64,000 bases of DNA from contig DATAYM010000014.1 of the NCBI GenBank assembly GCA_036272595.1, positions 1 through 64,000 on the forward strand, written 5' to 3'. Positions 19,131 to 27,805 of the stretch are shown here, in pieces (within the stretch, counting starts at the first letter, position 1; every line of letters starts with the position of its first letter). The stretch is from Poindextera sp036272595 (GTDB lineage Bacteria; Pseudomonadota; Alphaproteobacteria; Caulobacterales; Caulobacteraceae). The notes below the pieces were generated by a model that had not been told where the DNA came from, searched no databases, and was given only the letters and a program-made list of their open reading frames with translations. A program made the position numbers and the translations under genes.

Positions 19131-21308
19131 TCAGGTGGGCGCCGGCATCGCCGAATGCAACCGGTTCTTGCTGTCGTAGGACCGGTGGGCGAAGCGCCGC
19201 TTGTCGCCCTTCAGCACTTCCCACCGCGTTTCAGCCCCGTCCCGCCAGAAACGGATGTCGTGCCGTCCGCCCATAAAATGCAGGCCGATCAATGTGATAT
19301 CCGGTAACCAGTCCGGCAGGGCGGGATCGAACCAGACGCACCCGGCCGGCGCATCGGGCTGGAAGCCCAGCAGGGACTGCATCAGGTGGAAGGCCGAGCC
19401 CGCCGCCCAGGCCTGCGGCGCGTTGGCGCCCAGGTACTGCACCGGAAAGTTGGTCGCCGAGCGATGAATGCCTGCATAGAGTTCGGGCGCCTGGTGCAGG
19501 GTGAAGAAGCTGACGGCTCCGGAAATGTCGCGGGCGATTCGCGCCGCCTCGGCGGCGAAGCCGTACCGGCGAAACCCCAGCGCGATCAGGCCGTTGTCGT
19601 GCGGCCAGACAGAGCCTGTCTGATAGGCCATGGGGTTGTAGGCCGGGTGGTCGGAGGAAAGGGTGCGGATGCCCCAGCCGCTCCACATGTCGGGCGCCAT
19701 CAGGCGGCGCACGACCCGCTCCGCCCGTTCCGGCGGCACGATGCCGGACCACAGCAGGTGACCGGGGTTGGAGGCGACGCTCAGCACCGGCTTTTTGTCG
19801 CCGTCCAGCGCCAGGGCGTAGAAGCCGGACTCCTCGTCCCAGAAGGCCTCGTTGAAGCGGCGATAGAGCAGTTCGGCCTTCTCGTTCAGCATCCTGGCCC
19901 GGTCCGGCTTGCCGAGCGCCTCGAACACCTCGGCCATCCGCCGCCAGGCGTCATAGACATAGCCCTGCAGCTCGCAGAGCGCCTTGGGTCCCTTCACCAG
20001 CGTCCCGTCGGGATAGACGATCGCCTCGCCGGCGTCCTTCCAGCTCTGGTTCTCGTAACCGTGGCTTGAGCGGGTCTGGTATTCCTGGAAGCCGTCGCCG
20101 TCCCGGTCGCCATAGTTGTCGATCCAGCTCAGGCAGCCCTCGGCCGTCTCCAGGTGCTGCTTGACCAGGTCCAGGTCTCCCAGACAGCGCCAGGTGTGGT
20201 GCAGCAGGATGAGGTAGAGCGGCGTCGCATCGGCCGTGCCGTAGTAGGGCGTGTGCGGAATGAGCTTGAAATGGGCCAGCTCGCCCAGCCGCAGCTCATG
20301 CATGATCTTGCCCGGCTCGGCGTCGCGCTCGTCGTCGCGCGCCTTGGCCTGCCAGGCGCCGAGCGCGGTCAAGGTGGCGCGCGCGAACCTCGAATAGGAC
20401 ATGGCCGCCTGCAGCGAGGTGATGAGCGTGTCGCGGCCGAACAGCGCCACGAACCAGGGAACGCCGGCCGCCGGCACGAACTCGTGCGGACCCGTCTCGT
20501 CGGTCGGCAGCCGCAGCGAGGCGATGTCCTCGACCGCCTGGCGATAGAGCCGGTAGACCTCCTCGTTGGAGGTCTGGATCTTCAGCACCCGGTCGCTCCA
20601 CGACTCCGCCTGCCGACCCGCCGAGGTCTCGCCGTGCTCGTCAATGCAGGAGCGCGGCGCGGCGTAGCGTTTGCGGCCGTCGTGGAATTCGTAGAGCAGG
20701 CAGGCGTGCCACGAGGCCCCCGGCTCCAGGTCGACGTCGAAGCTCAGCCGGCCGTTGGCGTAGACCGGCACATGGCCGTTGCGGCGCACCCGGACCACCA
20801 GTTCGCGCCGGAAGTCCTGGTTGCGGTACACCGCCCTAAGCTCGCTGCGGGCGCGCGACCACTCGCTGTGGATGTGGCCGCGCCGGACGATCTCGCCGGT
20901 CTTGACCTCGAACAGGTCCGCAAAGTCGGAGCGGATCAGGACCTCGAGATTGAACCTGACCCGCTTGGAGTGGCGGTTGGTGATGTCGAAGTCTTCATGC
21001 AAGCCGACGCCGATGGTGCGGCCGACCTCGAAACTCAGGCAGCGCCCGGGAATCTCGCCGTCCTCGGTCAGGATGCGCCGGTTGGTCAGGTAGATGCGGG
21101 AGGCGAAATGGGTGATGGCCGCCGATGAGAGCAGGTCCCAGGGGATGCCGTTGGCGAAGACCAGCCAGGCCGAGACCATGCGGGTGTCGAGGAAATAAAG
21201 CCCGCGGTTGGTGGGCCACGGCGCCTGGCCGTCGCGATCGGTGAGCAGGATCGAGTGTCCCTGGTGGATGACCAGCTGCTCGGGGCCGACCGTGATCTCT
21301 AGATTCAT
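19131..21308 (-). CDS. glycogen-debranching-type amylo-alpha-1,6-glucosidase family protein
   Basis: A 725-residue protein in two parts. An N-terminal beta-rich domain (about residues 10-200: TDRDGQAPWPTNRGLYFLDTR) matches the bacterial debranching-enzyme N-terminal family. A C-terminal (alpha/alpha)6 barrel has WFVALFGRDTLITSLQ, the YQEYQTRSSHGYENQSWKD region and GSVWPHDNGLIALGF, as in GH63/GDE-type glucosidases. It probably removes alpha-linked glucose from storage or compatible-solute saccharides in the cytoplasm. No signal peptide is present. No glycogen synthesis genes are adjacent. Confidence 0.9.
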   Translation of the reverse strand: MNLEITVGPEQLVIHQGHSILLTDRDGQAPWPTNRGLYFLDTRMVSAWLVFANGIPWDLLSSAAITHFASRIYLTNRRILTEDGEIPGRCLSFEVGRTIGVGLHEDFDITNRHSKRVRFNLEVLIRSDFADLFEVKTGEIVRRGHIHSEWSRARSELRAVYRNQDFRRELVVRVRRNGHVPVYANGRLSFDVDLEPGASWHACLLYEFHDGRKRYAAPRSCIDEHGETSAGRQAESWSDRVLKIQTSNEEVYRLYRQAVEDIASLRLPTDETGPHEFVPAAGVPWFVALFGRDTLITSLQAAMSYSRFARATLTALGAWQAKARDDERDAEPGKIMHELRLGELAHFKLIPHTPYYGTADATPLYLILLHHTWRCLGDLDLVKQHLETAEGCLSWIDNYGDRDGDGFQEYQTRSSHGYENQSWKDAGEAIVYPDGTLVKGPKALCELQGYVYDAWRRMAEVFEALGKPDRARMLNEKAELLYRRFNEAFWDEESGFYALALDGDKKPVLSVASNPGHLLWSGIVPPERAERVVRRLMAPDMWSGWGIRTLSSDHPAYNPMAYQTGSVWPHDNGLIALGFRRYGFAAEAARIARDISGAVSFFTLHQAPELYAGIHRSATNFPVQYLGANAPQAWAAGSAFHLMQSLLGFQPDAPAGCVWFDPALPDWLPDITLIGLHFMGGRHDIRFWRDGAETRWEVLKGDKRRFAHRSYDSKNRLHSAMPAPT

Positions 21309-21377
21309 GGATTCATTCCCTGCCCAAGCTTCTGCTTAGCGTTCAAGCTGGGCGATCGATCCGCCGAAAACCGGTGT

Positions 21378-22472
21378 TCAGGCCGCCTTCAATCCAAGGC
21401 TTTCCGCCACCGCCGGATGCACGATGCGGCCGTCCAGCACGTTCAGGCCGTCGCGCAGGTGCGGGTCGCGGTCGAGCGCGCCGCGCCACCCGTGATCGGC
21501 GAGCGCCAGCACGAACGGCAGGGTGGCGTTGTTCAGCGCATAGGCCGAGGTGCGGGCCACCGCGCCGGGCATGTTGGTGACCGCGTAGTGCACGACACCG
21601 GCGACCACGAAGGTCGGGTTGTCGTGGGTGGTCGGCCGGCTGGTCTCGAAACAGCCGCCCTGGTCGATGGAGATGTCCACCACCACCGAGCCCGGCCGCA
21701 TGGATTCGATCATGGCGCGGGTCACCAGCTTGGGCGCCGCGGCGCCCGGCACCAGCACCGCGCCGACGATCAGGTCGGCGCGGGCGACCTCGCGCTCGAT
21801 ATTGTCCACCGTGGCGTAGAGGGTCTGGATCTTGGAGCCGAACTGCAGGTCGAGCTCCTTCAGGCGGCGCATGGAGTTGTCGATGATGGTGACCTGCGCC
21901 TCCAGGCCCATGGCCATGCGCGCCGCGTTCGTGCCCGAAACGCCGCCGCCCAGCACCAGCACCTTGGCCGCCGGCACGCCGGGCACGCCGCCCAGCAGCA
22001 CGCCGGCGCCGCCCTGCTCCTTCTCCAGGCAATGGGCGCCGACCTGGACGCTCATCCGCCCGGCCACCTCGCTCATCGGCGACAGCAGCGGCAGGCCGCC
22101 GCGATCGTCGGTGACGGTCTCATAGGCGATGGCGACGGCGCCGGACTGCATCAGCCCTTCCGCCTGGGCCGGATCGGCGGCCAGGTGCAGATAGGTGAAC
22201 AGCACCTGGCCCGGGCGCAAAAGCGCGATCTCGCGGCTTTGCGGCTCCTTCACCTTCACGATCATGTCGGCGCTGGCGAAGACCTCGGCGGCGTCGGCGG
22301 CGACCGAGGCCCCCGCGGCGCGATAGGCGGCGTCAGCGTGGCCGATGCCGGCGCCGGCGCCCGTCTCCACCAGCACCCGGTGGCCGCGATGGACCAGTTC
22401 GCGCACGCTGCCGGGGGTCAGCCCGACGCGATGCTCCTGGACCTTGATCTCCTTGGGCGCGCCGACAAGCAT
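21378..22472 (-). CDS. ald: alanine dehydrogenase
   Basis: A 364-residue NAD-dependent enzyme converting L-alanine to pyruvate and ammonia. The N-terminal signature PKEIKVQEHRVGLTP is followed by Lys in VKVKEPQ and His in TYLHLAADPAQ (substrate binding). The GGGVSGTNAARMA NAD-binding loop and QGGCFETSRPTTHDNP follow. The length and motifs fit the family. GAGGAAG precedes the ATG. It is divergent from the OB-fold/thiolase run with a 281-base gap. No Lrp-type regulator is next to it. Confidence 0.95.
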   Translation of the reverse strand: MLVGAPKEIKVQEHRVGLTPGSVRELVHRGHRVLVETGAGAGIGHADAAYRAAGASVAADAAEVFASADMIVKVKEPQSREIALLRPGQVLFTYLHLAADPAQAEGLMQSGAVAIAYETVTDDRGGLPLLSPMSEVAGRMSVQVGAHCLEKEQGGAGVLLGGVPGVPAAKVLVLGGGVSGTNAARMAMGLEAQVTIIDNSMRRLKELDLQFGSKIQTLYATVDNIEREVARADLIVGAVLVPGAAAPKLVTRAMIESMRPGSVVVDISIDQGGCFETSRPTTHDNPTFVVAGVVHYAVTNMPGAVARTSAYALNNATLPFVLALADHGWRGALDRDPHLRDGLNVLDGRIVHPAVAESLGLKAA

Positions 22473-22512
22473 CTTGCTTCCTCATTTGCGAATGACGACC
22501 ATCGATCAGGGC

Positions 22513-22537
22513 GCTGTCCGGCCCGGGCCTGGACAGC
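22513..22537. repeat. hairpin in the ald / OB-fold divergent region
   Basis: GCTGTCC (22513-22519) and GGACAGC (22531-22537) are complementary and enclose the palindrome GGCCCGGGCC (22520-22529). It lies 40 bases upstream of the ald start in the 281-base divergent spacer. It may be a regulator site or a structured leader; the rest of the spacer shows nothing recognisable. Confidence 0.35.
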
Positions 22538-22753
22538 AGATGGACACGACCGCCCTGCTTTACACCCATCCGTCCATGAAGCTCGTGACCGCGTGGTCCG
22601 ATCGGCGTCGGTTTCATCCTGGGCGCGGTGGATTCCAGCGGCGCATCCCAATTTTCAACTCGACGGCGGCGTCAATCTCGGGCTGAACAATGCGACGCGG
22701 GCGGCTCAAGGCCTGTCGGCGTCTCACAACGATTCTAGGGAACGCGAATTTCA

Positions 22754-23155
22754 ATGGATAGGGTATTGCCTCAACCGACCCCGGAAACACAGCATTTCTG
22801 GGATGGAACCAAGGCCGGCGAGATTCGCCTGCAGCGCTGCACCGAGTGCCGGACCGCGTATTTTCCGCCCCGCCCCTTTTGCCCGAAATGCGCCTCGCGC
22901 AACGTCGAGGTGTTCAAGGCCACCGGCCGCGGCTTCCTCTACAGCTACGTCATCAACCACCGCCCGCGCCCGGACCTGGGCACGGAGCCCCATTCGATCG
23001 CGGTCGTGCAGCTGGACGAGGGCCCGCGCATGATGACCAACATCGTCGGCTGTCCGCAGACGCCGGAGGCGCTCAAGCTCGACATGCCGGTCGAGGCCAC
23101 CTTCGAGACCTTCGGCGACATCGCCCTGCCCTTCTTCCAGCCGGTGGGAGCCTGA
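22754..23155 (+). CDS. Zn-ribbon / OB-fold protein (DUF35 family)
   Basis: A 133-residue protein. A zinc ribbon with two CxxC pairs (CTECRTAYF and CPKCASRN, residues about 32-55) precedes an OB-fold (GFLYSYVINHRPRP). Such DUF35 proteins bind acyl-CoA and form complexes with thiolase-like partners in beta-oxidation of aromatic, steroid or terpenoid side chains. The gene for such a partner starts 5 bases downstream, which strongly supports that role here. Confidence 0.92.
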   Translation: MDRVLPQPTPETQHFWDGTKAGEIRLQRCTECRTAYFPPRPFCPKCASRNVEVFKATGRGFLYSYVINHRPRPDLGTEPHSIAVVQLDEGPRMMTNIVGCPQTPEALKLDMPVEATFETFGDIALPFFQPVGA

Positions 23156-23160
23156 TCAGC

Positions 23161-24309
23161 ATGAAACGCAATTCCGTTGCGGTCGTCGGCGCCGCCGAGA
23201 CCACCCAGATGGGCCGCATCCCCGACATGTCGGTGATCGGCCTGCACGCCGACGCGGCCCTGAACGCGCTCGCGGACGCCGGCTTGAAGCCGACGGACAT
23301 CGACGGCGTCGCCACCGCCGGCGCCAGCCCGGTGGAGCTGGCCCACTATCTGGGCATCACCCCGACCTATGCCGACGGCACCAGCGTCGGCGGCTGCTCC
23401 TTCATGCTGCACGTCCGCCACGCGGCGGCGGCGATCAATGAGGGCCTCTGCAACACCGTGCTGATCACCCACGGCGAGAGCGGCCGCTCCCGCGTCGGCG
23501 CCGGCGGCCGCTTCGGCGGCGGCGGCGGGGCGAGCCTGTCCGGCCAGTTCGAGGCGCCTTTCGGCCCGGTCGGGCCGCCCTCGATGTTCACCATCCCGGT
23601 GCTTCGCTACATGAAGACCAACGGCGTCACCGAGGAAGACCTGGCCATGGTCGCGGTGATCCAGCGCGAATGGGCGGCCATGAACCCGCGCGCCAGCATG
23701 AAGGACCCGATCACGGTCGACGACGTGCTGAACTCGCGCATGATCGCCTGGCCGTTCCGCATGCTGATGTGCTGCCTGGTCACCGACGGCGGCGGCGCCC
23801 TGATCATGACCAGCGCCGAGCGGGCCAGGGACTTCCCGCAAAAGCCGGTCTACATCCTGGGCACGGGCGAGAGCGTCGAGACGCCGATGGTCAGCCAGAT
23901 GAACGACTTCAACTTCTCGACCGCCTTCCGGGTCTCCGGCAAGAAGGCGTTCGACGAGGCGGGCATCAGCCACGGCGACGTCGATCACCTGATGATCTAC
24001 GACGCCTTCGCCCACCTGCCGCTCTACGGCCTCGAGGATCTCGGCTTCTGCAAGCCGGGCGAGGCCAAGGACTTCATCAACGAGCGGAACACCGCGCCGG
24101 GCGGCAAGCTGCCGCTGAACACCAACGGCGGCGGGCTCTCGTACATGCACTCGGGCATGTACGGCATGTACGCCATGCAGGAGAGCGTGCGGCAGATGCG
24201 CGGCATCGCGCCGGCCCAGGTGCCGGACGCCAAGATCTCGATCGCCCACGGCGTCGGCGGCATGTTCGCCGCCTCGGGGACGATCGTGTTCTCCAACGAG
24301 CAGGGGTGA
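23161..24309 (+). CDS. thiolase-like / lipid-transfer protein (SCP-x thiolase family)
   Basis: A 382-residue thiolase-fold protein. VAVVGAAETTQMG opens the fold, Cys79 in SVGGCSFMLHV takes the usual nucleophile position, and GGALIMTSAERA, MIYDAFAHLPL and NTNGGGLSYMHSGMYG follow. His in GGGLSYMHSG stands where the thiolase histidine lies. These proteins work as retro-aldolases or thiolases with DUF35 partners, for example in steroid side-chain or benzylsuccinate-type degradation. It is cotranscribed with the OB-fold gene and its TGA overlaps the GTG of the next gene by 4 bases. Confidence 0.9.
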   Translation: MKRNSVAVVGAAETTQMGRIPDMSVIGLHADAALNALADAGLKPTDIDGVATAGASPVELAHYLGITPTYADGTSVGGCSFMLHVRHAAAAINEGLCNTVLITHGESGRSRVGAGGRFGGGGGASLSGQFEAPFGPVGPPSMFTIPVLRYMKTNGVTEEDLAMVAVIQREWAAMNPRASMKDPITVDDVLNSRMIAWPFRMLMCCLVTDGGGALIMTSAERARDFPQKPVYILGTGESVETPMVSQMNDFNFSTAFRVSGKKAFDEAGISHGDVDHLMIYDAFAHLPLYGLEDLGFCKPGEAKDFINERNTAPGGKLPLNTNGGGLSYMHSGMYGMYAMQESVRQMRGIAPAQVPDAKISIAHGVGGMFAASGTIVFSNEQG

Positions 24310-25259
24310 ACGGCCGACGCCGCACCGCCCCGGGGGCCCCGCGCACGCGGGGCCTCGCCGCGCTTGCGGCCGTCGCGGCGCTCGCCGCGGCGGTCGCCGG
24401 CTGCGCTCCTTCCCGGCTCGCTCAACCTGCTCCGCCGGCGCCCGTCGCTCCGCTCGTCCCCCCTGCCGCTCCCCCGGTTCCTGCGCCCGTCAGCGCCGCC
24501 GACAGCTGTGATCGAGCGCAGGCCTACGCGGCGGCGGCGGCGGCCAACGCGGCTTCGGAGACGAGCTTAGCGCTCAATCCCTTCGGCCGGCCGGAGCAAG
24601 GCTGGGCGGTCTATGCGCCCGCGATCGCAAATGAGGCGCGAACAGGCTGCTCGGCCGGTACACCGGGCTTCGCCGAGGCGGTCGCGGGCTGGCAATCGGT
24701 CCACGGCCTGACGCCGCACGGGACGGTGGATTTGCCCACCTTCGCGGCCATGAAGGCGGTCTGGCAGGGTCGGCGGCCATTCGTCGCCCTGCGCGAGCAG
24801 GGCATATGCCCAAATCCTCCCGCGGTGCTCGAGACGCTGACCCCCGAGGAAAGCCGCATCGATAAGCCCGTCCGCCTGCGGTCCGGCGCTCTGAAGGCCT
24901 TGCGCCAGATGGTCGCCGCCGCCCGGCGCGAGGTTCCCGAGATCGCGGCGGACCCTCAAGTGCTCACCGTCTTCTCCGGCTACCGCGACCCCGCCGCCGA
25001 CGACGCTCGCTGCGCCCAGGAGCAGAACTGCCAGGGCCTGGCGCGCGCCGAATGCTCCGCCCACCGCACCGGACTAGCGGTCGATCTGGTGCTGGGCGTC
25101 ACCCCCGGCTTTGCGGTAGACTCTTCCGACAATATCAACCGGCTCTATCAGTCGCGGACGCCGGCCTATCGCTGGCTGGTCGCCAACGCCGGCCGCTTCG
25201 GCTTCGTCAACTATGTCTTCGAGCCCTGGCACTGGGAGTGGACCGGGGAGGCGCCCTAG
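24306..25259 (+). CDS. D-alanyl-D-alanine carboxypeptidase-like lipoprotein (peptidase M15, VanY type)
   Basis: A 317-residue envelope protein. It starts on a GTG within GTGA, overlapping the previous stop. The N-terminus has basic residues, a hydrophobic core and the lipobox AVAGC, so it is a predicted lipoprotein. A proline-rich linker is followed by a peptidoglycan-binding-like segment (FAEAVAGWQSVHGLTPHGT). The M15 zinc site is His253-x6-Asp260 (SAHRTGLAVD) with Glu306 and His309 (EPWHWEW). It probably trims peptidoglycan stem peptides. The link to the upstream acyl-CoA genes is by position only. Confidence 0.88.
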   Translation: MNGRRRTAPGAPRTRGLAALAAVAALAAAVAGCAPSRLAQPAPPAPVAPLVPPAAPPVPAPVSAADSCDRAQAYAAAAAANAASETSLALNPFGRPEQGWAVYAPAIANEARTGCSAGTPGFAEAVAGWQSVHGLTPHGTVDLPTFAAMKAVWQGRRPFVALREQGICPNPPAVLETLTPEESRIDKPVRLRSGALKALRQMVAAARREVPEIAADPQVLTVFSGYRDPAADDARCAQEQNCQGLARAECSAHRTGLAVDLVLGVTPGFAVDSSDNINRLYQSRTPAYRWLVANAGRFGFVNYVFEPWHWEWTGEAP

Positions 25260-26664
25260 TGACCTCCCTGCTGCATCGGAAGACCGTCTCGCTCGAGGCG
25301 CTGCGCCCGGACCAGCGGCTGAAGCCCACCCTCGGTTGGCCCCACCTGATCCCGCTCGGCGTCGGCGCCATCGTCGGCACCGGCATCTACACGCTGATCG
25401 GGGTCGGCGCGAACCTCGCCGGCCCGGCGGTGCTGCTGTCCTTCCTGGTCGCCGGGATGGTCTGCGCCTGCGCGGCGCTGGCCTATGCCGAGGTCGCGAC
25501 CCTGATCCCGGTCTCCGGCAGCGCCTATACCTACAGCTACGTGGTGCTCGGCGAGATCATCGCCTGGATCGTCGGCTGGAGCCTGATCCTGGAATATTCG
25601 CTGGTGGTCAGCGCGGTGGCGGTCGGCTGGTCAGGCTATGCGGTCGGCTTCCTGAACGCCATCGGCGCCCATCCGCCTCTGGCCCTGAGCGCCGGCATCG
25701 CCGCCGGCGGCGTCCTCAACCTGCCGGCCGTCGCGGTCATCGCCCTGGTGGCCGGCCTGCTGACGCTCGGCACGCGCGAGAGCGCCACCGTCAACGCGGC
25801 GCTGGTGGCGGTGAAGATCGTCGCGCTCGGCCTCTTCGTCGCCGTCGCCGCTCCGCATTTCCACGCCGCCAACTTCCACCCCTTCATGCCCTTCGGCTTC
25901 TTCGGCCGCGACGTCGCCGGGACCACCCACGGGGTGATGGCGGCGGCGGCGATCATCTTCTTCGCCTTCTATGGTTTCGACGCCCTTTCCACCGCCGCCG
26001 AGGAGACCCGGAACCCCGGCCGCGACCTGCCGATCGGCATCATCGGCTCCATGCTCGCCTGCACCGTCATCTATGTCACCGTCGCCGCCGTCGCGGTCGG
26101 CGCCATGCCGTTCCAGCGGTTCGCAAACAGCCCCGAGCCGCTGGCGCTGATCCTGCGCCAACTCGGGCAGGGCTGGACGGCCATCGCCATCGGGGCCGCC
26201 GCGGTCATCGCCCTGCCCACCGTGATCCTGGCCTTCCTCTACGGCCAGAGCCGCATCTTCTTCGCCATGGCCCGCGACGGCCTCTTGCCGCGCGGCCTCG
26301 CGACGGTGAACCCGCGCACGGGCACGCCGGTGCGGATAACCCTGGCCACCGCCGTCGTCGTCGCCATCCTGGCGGGCCTCGCCCCACTCGACCAGATCGC
26401 CTCGCTGGCCAACGCCGGCACGCTGGCGGCCTTCACCGCCGTCTCGGTCTGCCTCTTGGTGCTGCGCCGCCGCGCGCCGGACCAGCCGCGGATCTACGCA
26501 CGCCGCTGGCCTGGATCGTCGGGCCGCTGGCCATCGCCGGTTGCCTCTATCTGTTCTGGAGCCTGCCGCTGAAGACCCGGCTGTTCTTCGCCGCCTGGAA
26601 CCTGATCGGACTGGTCGGCTACTTCCTCTGGCGCTCACGGAGGCCGGACGCCGCAGCCGCCTAG
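25259..26664 (+). pseudogene. APC-family amino acid permease, frameshifted near the C-terminus
   Basis: A cationic amino acid/polyamine-type APC permease with about 12 membrane spans: LIPLGVGAIVGTGIYTLIG, EYSLVVSAVAVGWSGYA, FFAFYGFDALSTAAEE and AFLYGQSRIFFAMARDG. The start is the GTG at 25259 with GGGGAG before it, sharing one base with the previous stop. The frame is conserved to APDQPRIY at 26497, then becomes nonsense and ends at 26572. Stepping one base back there restores RTPLAWIVGPLAIAG, LPLKTRLFF and WRSRRPDAAAA, ending at the TAG of 26662-26664. A single missing C after TAC explains it. It is either a recent mutation or a sequencing error; the last transmembrane pair is lost in the read frame. 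Confidence 0.85.
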
Positions 26665-27143
26665 CCGCCGGGCGACTCCATGTGCTGGTTGGCGGCGAGG
26701 ACGCAGGCGGCGCGGCCATGCGAGATGACCACCGTCGCCGGCCGGGTGCGCGGCAGGTAGTAGGTGTGACCTTGGCCGGTGACGATATCCAGCGCGCCAG
26801 GATCGTTGAACTGACAGACGGGCGACTCGGCCGGACTGCGCCCGCCGTCCTCGTTGATGTCGGAACAGACGATGTAGCCGTAGGCCCTGGAGAAGCCGAC
26901 GCCGTCGAAGTCGACCTGGTTGGCGGCCGTAAAGCCGGACGCCAGATAGGCCGCCCGCGAGATCACCGGGCACGGGGCCCCGGCCGGCGTCCACGCTCGC
27001 GCCTTCTCCTCGGCCGTGTGGCGCATCGCCACCAGCCACCCGCCGACGACCACCACCGCCAGAACGCCCATCGCCACGGCGATGATCGGCCCGTGGCGCC
27101 GCGTCCTCCCAGCATGGATTCGCGCGAAGGGGTCGGCGGACAT
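26661..27143 (-). CDS. membrane-anchored hypothetical protein, paralogue 1
   Basis: 160 residues. One N-terminal transmembrane helix (IIAVAMGVLAVVVVGGWLVA) is followed by a globular part with PCPVISRAAYLASGF, YGYIVCSDINEDGGRSP, VCQFNDPGALD and GRAACVLAAN. Four conserved cysteines suggest two disulfides if the domain is periplasmic. I do not recognise the family. It is clearly homologous to the next gene (27223). GGAGGAG precedes the start. Its stop shares CTAG with the original end of the permease gene. Confidence 0.8.
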   Translation of the reverse strand: MSADPFARIHAGRTRRHGPIIAVAMGVLAVVVVGGWLVAMRHTAEEKARAWTPAGAPCPVISRAAYLASGFTAANQVDFDGVGFSRAYGYIVCSDINEDGGRSPAESPVCQFNDPGALDIVTGQGHTYYLPRTRPATVVISHGRAACVLAANQHMESPGG

Positions 27144-27222
27144 GGGCGCTCCTCCAACATCGAACATCCCGACCCTACCCAGTCGCCCGCGTTCCGTCAC
27201 CGGCCGATGCCGCCTCGGCGGC

Positions 27223-27717
27223 TCAGCTGCGCAGCCAGTCCGGCCCCAGATTGGCGGCGAGGACGCAGGACGGCCGGCCATGGGATAAGGTGACCGTGAT
27301 CGGTCTGTACCTCGGCAGGTAATAGACTTGGCCGCGCGGCGTTCCGAGGACGACGGCGCCTGGATCGTTGAACTGACAGACGGGAACGGTCGCGGGGCTG
27401 CGCCCGCCGTCGTCGTGGATTTCGGCGCAACTGACGTAGCCATAGGCTCTGACCAGCCGAAGGCCCTGGAAATCGAAGCTGCGGGCGGCCGGAAAGCCGG
27501 AGGCCAGGTACTCCCGCCGCGAAACCGCCGGGCAAGGCGGCCCGGCCGGGACCCAGGCCCGCGCCTTGAGGACAGCCGCATACCGCACCGCACCGAGCAC
27601 CAGACCCAGGGTGGCGAGGCCGAGCAGGCAGCCGCCGGCCATGCTGATCGCCCCCCAGCGTGCGCTGCGGTCGTCAAATCTGGCGCCGCCATGAATCGCC
27701 GTAGCCGGATCGCGCAT
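27223..27717 (-). CDS. membrane-anchored hypothetical protein, paralogue 2
   Basis: 164 residues with the same plan as the gene at 26661: a transmembrane segment (SMAGGCLLGLATLGLVLGAV), then PCPAVSRREYLASGF, YGYVSCAEIHDDGGRSP, VCQFNDPGAVV and GRPSCVLAAN. The DDGGRSP-to-VCQFNDPG block is almost identical between the two, so this is a tandem duplication followed by divergence. Function unknown. It is divergent from the TetR gene, and its promoter overlaps the TetR operators at 27732-27765. Confidence 0.8.
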   Translation of the reverse strand: MRDPATAIHGGARFDDRSARWGAISMAGGCLLGLATLGLVLGAVRYAAVLKARAWVPAGPPCPAVSRREYLASGFPAARSFDFQGLRLVRAYGYVSCAEIHDDGGRSPATVPVCQFNDPGAVVLGTPRGQVYYLPRYRPITVTLSHGRPSCVLAANLGPDWLRS

Positions 27718-27731
27718 CGCGCCGCCACAAT

Positions 27732-27765
27732 TTAACGTCGTTAAGCTGTTATTTAACGCCGTTCA
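27732..27765. promoter_or_regulatory. two tandem palindromic operators for the TetR regulator
   Basis: TTAACG-t-CGTTAA (27732-27744) is a perfect palindrome. TTAACG-c-CGTTCA (27753-27765) is a near copy with one arm mismatch. Their centres are 21 bases apart, two helical turns, in the 88-base gap between the divergent hypothetical gene and the TetR gene. The AT-rich site in GC-rich DNA is a natural TetR-dimer target. It would allow repression of the TetR gene, and possibly of both directions. Confidence 0.75.
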
Positions 27766-27805
27766 ATAACATTGGCAACCCGTCGAAACCAGGCTAGTTC
27801 CGGAC

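Noticed and set aside
22945..24249. Minus-strand frame opposite the thiolase-like gene
   Set aside because: The plus strand carries two recognised domains and coupled starts; the antisense frame has no motifs.
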